In this document: positions 14,006 through 17,608 of the stretch, one piece after another
Position numbering within the stretch: the stretch's first letter is position 1
How the letters are laid out: each line of letters begins with the position of its first letter
Origin: a bacterium
Lineage (GTDB): Bacteria > Coprothermobacterota > Coprothermobacteria > Coprothermobacterales > JAADFF01
Assembly (NCBI GenBank): GCA_027063755.1
Contig: JAMORD010000199.1
Coordinates: 1 to 17,608, forward strand
Direction: 5' to 3'
Length of the DNA: 17,608 nt
Translations under genes and position numbers: made by a program
The notes under the pieces: model-generated
Told to the model about the DNA's origin: nothing
The model's input: only the letters and a program-made list of their open reading frames with translations
Databases searched by the model: none

Positions 14006-15394
14006 ATGAAGGCCGTTGTGCTTGCTGCTGGTAAAGGAAAGCGTATGAAATCGTCTCTTGAGAAGGTATTTCATAAGGTATTGGGGCTTTCTATGGTAGA
14101 GAGAATTTTTAAGGCTTTAAAAGAGGCCAATGTTGATGAGGTTATAGGTGTGTTTTCTCCTAAGGGAAAGGAAATGGTATCTTCACTAAAATATCATCCT
14201 GATGTTGTTATTGTCCAAGATACCCCTTTAGGTACAGGAGACGCTCTGAAGAGGGCATACGATTATCTTGATGGTGTAGTCATTGTTTTGCCCGGCGATA
14301 TGCCCCTTATAACAGCTGACGAAATAAAGCGTGTTGTTGAGAATGGTAAGAATTATGATGCTATGGTAGTGGCTATGGAACTTGATGACCCAGGTTATTA
14401 TGGTCGTATTGTTCTTGATGACAATAGCAATCTCAAAGCCATTGTTGAGTATGCGGATGCCACAGAAGAAGAAAAGCAGATAAAACTTGTCAATACAGGC
14501 GTGTATGTGTTTAACGGTAATTATCTGAAGCAATACCTTGATAAGTTGACACCAGCTAATGCTCAAGGAGAATATTACTTAACTGATGTGTTTCCTATGA
14601 TGATAGCCGACGGGTATACTGTAGGGGTTTATATAACAGATGATGCAGAGCAGTATATTGGTATTAATAACAGGTATATGTTGTCTGTTGCGGAAGATAT
14701 TGCAAGGGAGAGATATTTGAGGAAACTTATGATGGATGGGGTAACAATTCGCATGCCGGAAACAGTGTATATTGAAGAAACGGTTTTTATTGATAACGAT
14801 GTGGAAATATTGCCATATAGTGTTTTAAAAGGGGAAACCGTTATAAAAACAGGAAGTATCATTGGTCCTTCTACCTATATAGAAGATTCTACTGTAGAGG
14901 AAAATTGCCATATACAATATTCTCATCTAACCGGTGCATATGTTGGACCAGAATCTGTTGTGGGCCCATTTGGTAGGCTAAGGCCTGGAGCTCATCTTGA
15001 AAGAAAGGTGAAGATAGGTAATTTTGTTGAGGTAAAGAAGTCTACACTAGGTGAAGGAACAAAGGCATCTCATCTTTCCTATATTGGCGATGCTACTGTT
15101 GGTAAAAATGTAAATATTGGAGCAGGTACTATTACATGCAATTATGATGGTTTTAGCAAAAATCCCACATTTATTGAAGATGATGTATTTATAGGTTCAG
15201 ATAGCATTCTTGTTGCACCTGTTAGAATAGGTAAGGGGGCTTATACGGCAGCTGGTTCAGTTATTACCCAAGATGTACCGGCAGGGGCATTAGGAATAGG
15301 CCGATCCAGACAGGTAAACAAAGAAGGATGGGTTAGTAAGTATGTAGATAGAAAGAAACAGGAAGGAGGCATGCAAGGTGGGTCTTCCAAGTAG
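14006..15394 (+). CDS. glmU: Bifunctional UDP-GlcNAc pyrophosphorylase / GlcN-1-P acetyltransferase GlmU
   Basis: GlmU makes UDP-GlcNAc, the entry precursor of peptidoglycan, in two steps. The 462-residue protein has an N-terminal nucleotidyltransferase (about 1-225) with the loop LAAGKGKRM, the metal-binding PGDMPL, NAQGEYYLTD and GINNRYML. A left-handed beta-helix follows with the acetyltransferase residues in FGRLRPGAHL, VEVKKS, SHLSYIGDA and GAGTITCNYDG. The usual GxGTRMxSxxPK loop here reads GKGKRMKSSLEK, so a conserved Thr and Pro are replaced while Lys20 is kept. ATG 14006 is chosen because AGGAGG (13992-13997) is eight bases upstream; ATG 14000 is only two bases away. The 3' end overlaps prs by 17 bases. 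Confidence 0.95.
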   Translation: MKAVVLAAGKGKRMKSSLEKVFHKVLGLSMVERIFKALKEANVDEVIGVFSPKGKEMVSSLKYHPDVVIVQDTPLGTGDALKRAYDYLDGVVIVLPGDMPLITADEIKRVVENGKNYDAMVVAMELDDPGYYGRIVLDDNSNLKAIVEYADATEEEKQIKLVNTGVYVFNGNYLKQYLDKLTPANAQGEYYLTDVFPMMIADGYTVGVYITDDAEQYIGINNRYMLSVAEDIARERYLRKLMMDGVTIRMPETVYIEETVFIDNDVEILPYSVLKGETVIKTGSIIGPSTYIEDSTVEENCHIQYSHLTGAYVGPESVVGPFGRLRPGAHLERKVKIGNFVEVKKSTLGEGTKASHLSYIGDATVGKNVNIGAGTITCNYDGFSKNPTFIEDDVFIGSDSILVAPVRIGKGAYTAAGSVITQDVPAGALGIGRSRQVNKEGWVSKYVDRKKQEGGMQGGSSK

Positions 15395-16337
15395 ACCGCT
15401 TATTTTGCTTAGTGGTTCCTCTAACGAGCCGCTGGCAGAGAAGATAGCCAGTTATATTGGGTATCGCTTATGTCCAAGAGAGATATTTAGATTTGCCGAT
15501 GGAGAGATAGGAATTCATATTCTCCGTTCTGTCAGGGGGGCAGAAGTGTTTGTAATACAGTCAACATCGCCACCCGTTAATGAACATTTGATGGAGCTTC
15601 TTATCATGATAGATGCATTGAGAAGGGCCTCGGCTGCAGAGATATCTGTTGTTATTCCTTACTTTGGTTATGCAAGGCAAGACAGAAAAGCCAAACCCAG
15701 AGAACCTATTACTGCAAAACTTGTCTCTTCACTTTTGCAATCTGCTGGAGCCGATAGAGTTGTTGCTATAGACTTGCATGCATCTCAGATACAGGGTTTC
15801 TTTGATATTCCTGTTGATAATCTTACGGCTATACCACTATTTGTAGACCATATTAAGGCTAACCTTGGAGAACTTGACGATGTAGTAATAGCATCACCTG
15901 ATATTGGTGGTGTGAAACGTGCTAGAGACCTTGCATCTAAATTGGGAGATTTGCCTTTGGTTATCATAGATAAGAGAAGACCCAGGCCTAATGTGTCCGA
16001 GGTTATGAACATTATTGGACAGTTTGAAGGGAAAAGGGTTATTCTTGTTGATGATATTGTTGATACAGCAGGTAGTATTACATCAGCTGCTAAGGCCCTA
16101 AAAGAGCGGGGGGCCAAAGAGGTGTATATATATGCTACCCATGCACTTCTTTCTGGTCCGGCTCCGAAAAGGCTTCGGGAAGCTCCTGTTGAAAAAATCG
16201 TGTTTACAGATACAATAAGAATACCCGAAGATGTTTTATTTGATAAAATAGAAGTTGTCAGTGTGGCAGGTCTTGTAGGTGAGGCTATTAGAAGGATCAG
16301 AAATAACGAATCGGTGAGTGTATTGTTTAATCCGTAA
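15378..16337 (+). CDS. prs: Ribose-phosphate pyrophosphokinase (PRPP synthetase)
   Basis: Prs joins ribose 5-phosphate and ATP to give PRPP for purine, pyrimidine, NAD, His and Trp synthesis. The 319-residue protein has FRFADGEIGI, the flexible-loop region PYFGYARQDRKAKPREPITA, the metal-binding DLHASQIQGFF (Asp132, His134), the KRRP segment and the PRPP-binding loop VILVDDIVDTAGS (221-233). The GTG start follows AAGGAGG (15363-15369) by eight bases and lies inside the end of glmU, so translation is probably coupled. The order glmU-prs-rplY-pth is also the Bacillus order. PRPP also feeds the nicotinate pathway suggested by the neighbouring NAD genes. Confidence 0.97.
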   Translation: MGLPSRPLILLSGSSNEPLAEKIASYIGYRLCPREIFRFADGEIGIHILRSVRGAEVFVIQSTSPPVNEHLMELLIMIDALRRASAAEISVVIPYFGYARQDRKAKPREPITAKLVSSLLQSAGADRVVAIDLHASQIQGFFDIPVDNLTAIPLFVDHIKANLGELDDVVIASPDIGGVKRARDLASKLGDLPLVIIDKRRPRPNVSEVMNIIGQFEGKRVILVDDIVDTAGSITSAAKALKERGAKEVYIYATHALLSGPAPKRLREAPVEKIVFTDTIRIPEDVLFDKIEVVSVAGLVGEAIRRIRNNESVSVLFNP

Positions 16338-16353
16338 ATTTTGGTGTTGTTTC

Positions 16354-16362
16354 TGGTATAAT
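16354..16362 (+). promoter_or_regulatory. Extended -10 promoter of rplY-pth
   Basis: TGGTATAAT matches the extended -10 consensus (TGnTATAAT) exactly, in the 71-base gap after prs. No good -35 is visible at 17 bases. The start would be near 16369, giving a leader of about 40 bases with AAAGGAGGAGGT before rplY. In bacilli the homologous ctc gene also has its own promoter. Confidence 0.6.
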
Positions 16363-16408
16363 GCTAACTTGACTGTGCTATAGTAGACTGGAAAGGAGGA
16401 GGTATATC

Positions 16409-17056
16409 ATGATAAAGCAGATAGATCTTCAGGCTGAGCTTCGTCAGGAGCAGGGAACCAGGCCTGTTAGAAGACTTCGTAAGGCCGGATATATGCCCGG
16501 TGTAGTCTATGGAAGGGATATTGAGCCTATTCCAATAAAAGTTAACATGAAAGATTTTAGGAAGACCGTCAAAGAGGCTCATGGTGGAGTTGTGTTCTTT
16601 AAAGTTTCTATTGATGGGAAAGAACCGTTTCTTGCCGTTTTGCAGGATATTCAGAGAGATAATGTAACCCGTGAGGTAATACACTTTGACCTTCATAAAA
16701 TTGCCGAGGATGAAGAGATTACCGTTGATATTCCTATTGAATTTGTTGGTGAGCCTAAGGGTGTTAAAGAGGGAGGTATTTTGGAAATTGTTCTTCACGA
16801 GCTTGAGATTGAGGCTCCTGCTAATAAGATTCCTGAAAAGATTGTTGTTGACCTCTCTGATCTTGGTATAGATGATACAATCCATGTGGAAGATCTTCAG
16901 CTTCCTGAAGGTGTTAGAACAACCCACGATCCCGAAGAGGTTGTTGTTACCGTTACGGCACCTGAAGAAGAGGAGGCTGTACTTGAGGAGGAGGCCGAAG
17001 AGATGGCCGAACCTGAACTTATTGGTGGTAGAGGTAAGACAGAGGAGGAAGAATAA
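16409..17056 (+). CDS. rplY: Ribosomal protein bL25, long CTC/TL5 form
   Basis: bL25 binds 5S rRNA in the central protuberance of the 50S subunit. The 215-residue protein is the long two-domain CTC/TL5 form. The N-terminal 5S-binding beta-barrel (about 1-92) shows QAELRQEQGTRPVRRLRKAG, MPGVVYGRDIEPIP, FLAVLQDIQRDNVTREVIHFDL. The C-terminal domain (about 93-190) includes VDIPIEFVGEPKGVKEGGIL, LEIEAPANKIPEKIVVDLS and ATG-proximal DTIHVEDLQLPEGV. A strongly acidic tail ends in KTEEEE. The ATG follows a strong AAAGGAGGAGGT. The tail codons (GAGGAGGAA) double as the ribosome binding site of pth. Confidence 0.96.
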   Translation: MIKQIDLQAELRQEQGTRPVRRLRKAGYMPGVVYGRDIEPIPIKVNMKDFRKTVKEAHGGVVFFKVSIDGKEPFLAVLQDIQRDNVTREVIHFDLHKIAEDEEITVDIPIEFVGEPKGVKEGGILEIVLHELEIEAPANKIPEKIVVDLSDLGIDDTIHVEDLQLPEGVRTTHDPEEVVVTVTAPEEEEAVLEEEAEEMAEPELIGGRGKTEEEE

Positions 17057-17059
17057 TCA

Positions 17060-17608
17060 GTGCTTATTGTGGGACTGGGTAATCCAGGTGATAAATACTA
17101 TCCCACACGGCACAACATTGGTTTCTGGGTTGTAGATTACATATACAAGCACGCAGATAGAGTAAAAATAAAATGGATGCTTGCCTACAAAGGTGAGCTG
17201 TCAGAAGTGGAGATAGAGGGTAAGGGGCTTATGCTATATAAGCCCCTTACTTTTATGAATCTTAGCGGAGAGGGAGTTGCCCCTCTTGTAAGAGATAAAC
17301 ACATTTCTCTGGAAGAACTCATAGTTGTTCACGATGACCTTGACTTGCCTGTGGCCGTTACCCGTTTAAAGTTTGATGGTGGTAGTGGGGGGCATAATGG
17401 TATAAAGTCTATAGTTAACAATTTAGGGACTCCTAATTTTTGGCGTGCTAAGATTGGTATAGGTAGGCCACATGATACTACTCCGATTCCAGATTATGTC
17501 TTATCGCCTCCTCCTGATATAGAGCTTCCAATGTTTAGACGGGCATTAGAGAAGACTTATGAGATGGTGAGGTTGTTTATTACCGATGGCAAAGACAGAG
17601 CAATGCAA
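17060..17608 (+). CDS. pth: Peptidyl-tRNA hydrolase (3' end outside the window)
   Basis: Pth frees tRNA from peptidyl-tRNAs that drop off ribosomes. The first 183 residues are visible, nearly the whole protein, and no stop is reached. Key residues are present: Asn8 in GLGNPG, the catalytic His18 in TRHNIGF, Asn67 in TFMNLSG, Asp92 in HDDLDLP, and GGSGGHNGIKS. The GTG start is preceded by GAGGAGGAAG inside the acidic tail of rplY, three bases after the rplY stop, so the two are cotranscribed. A perfect hairpin lies about 160 bases into the gene. Pth and RqcH are two routes for dealing with abandoned peptidyl-tRNA. Confidence 0.95.
   Translation, partial: MLIVGLGNPGDKYYPTRHNIGFWVVDYIYKHADRVKIKWMLAYKGELSEVEIEGKGLMLYKPLTFMNLSGEGVAPLVRDKHISLEELIVVHDDLDLPVAVTRLKFDGGSGGHNGIKSIVNNLGTPNFWRAKIGIGRPHDTTPIPDYVLSPPPDIELPMFRRALEKTYEMVRLFITDGKDRAMQ
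17220..17254 (+). other. Perfect terminator-like hairpin inside pth
   Basis: GTAAGGGGCTTAT (17220-17232) and ATAAGCCCCTTAC (17238-17250) are perfectly complementary over 13 bases around the five-base loop GCTAT. TTTT follows at 17251-17254. The sequence encodes GKGLMLYKPLTFM of Pth. It has the form of an intrinsic terminator and also occludes codons in the first third of the gene. An attenuator or mRNA-stability role is inference. Confidence 0.5.

Noticed and set aside
16364-16927. 187-codon minus-strand open frame
   Set aside because: It is antisense to rplY, Asn/Phe/Leu-rich as expected for a shadow frame, and has no ribosome binding site.
1-17608. Mobile elements, CRISPR arrays, tRNA or rRNA genes, riboswitches
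   Set aside because: I saw no tandem repeats with spacers, transposase or integrase motifs, cloverleaf patterns or long structured leaders. All gaps between genes are under about 80 bases.

Overview
The window is about 17.6 kb of dense chromosomal core genome from a bacterium with a low-to-moderate G+C content and a Firmicutes-like gene order. Supporting signs are strong AGGAGG-type ribosome binding sites, frequent GTG and TTG starts, heavy use of AGA/AGG and ATA codons, and two familiar gene strings: hpf-secA-prfB-ftsE-ftsX-(M23 peptidase)-ctpA and glmU-prs-rplY-pth. The AGA/AGG and ATA bias would fit a thermophile or an early-branching anaerobic lineage. I cannot name the species from this window. 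There are no rRNA or tRNA genes, insertion sequences, CRISPR arrays or phage genes, and no gene-free stretch above about 80 bases.

Layout. (1) Positions 1-8833, plus strand: the 3' end of a ComEC-like metallo-beta-lactamase gene, then hpf (ribosome hibernation), secA (Sec motor), prfB (RF2, with an intact programmed +1 frameshift), ftsE, ftsX, an M23 peptidase and the S41 protease ctpA. Junctions are tight or overlapping, so this is probably one operon or a few overlapping units. It ends in a hairpin that covers the ctpA stop codon. (2) 8850-11111: a divergent RqcH/NFACT-family gene on the minus strand, an unrecognised 90-residue gene on the plus strand whose start lies only 29 bp away, and an unrecognised small membrane protein on the minus strand. 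(3) 11188-13373: glutamine-dependent NAD synthetase, convergent with a nicotinamidase-like cysteine hydrolase. Their stop codons overlap inside one palindrome. (4) 13431-17608, plus strand: dCTP deaminase (probably the bifunctional deaminase/dUTPase type), glmU, prs, then rplY with its own extended -10 promoter, and pth, which runs off the window.

How the genes work together. The first block joins protein export and translation (HPF, SecA, RF2) to division-site wall cleavage. FtsEX would gate the secreted coiled-coil M23 endopeptidase, with CtpA as an extracytoplasmic protease. The third block fits NAD salvage and synthesis. The fourth makes dUMP, UDP-GlcNAc and PRPP, and then encodes the 5S-rRNA-binding protein bL25 and peptidyl-tRNA hydrolase. 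RqcH and Pth both act on stalled or aborted peptidyl-tRNA, although they lie in different units.

Most of the window is ordinary housekeeping DNA. The points worth a second look are the divergent RqcH with a probably leaderless transcript beside an unknown small gene, a perfect 13-bp terminator-like hairpin inside pth, a similar hairpin early in secA, the weakened Shine-Dalgarno stimulator of the prfB frameshift, and two convergent gene pairs whose stop codons sit inside hairpins. I found no convincing new multi-gene system.
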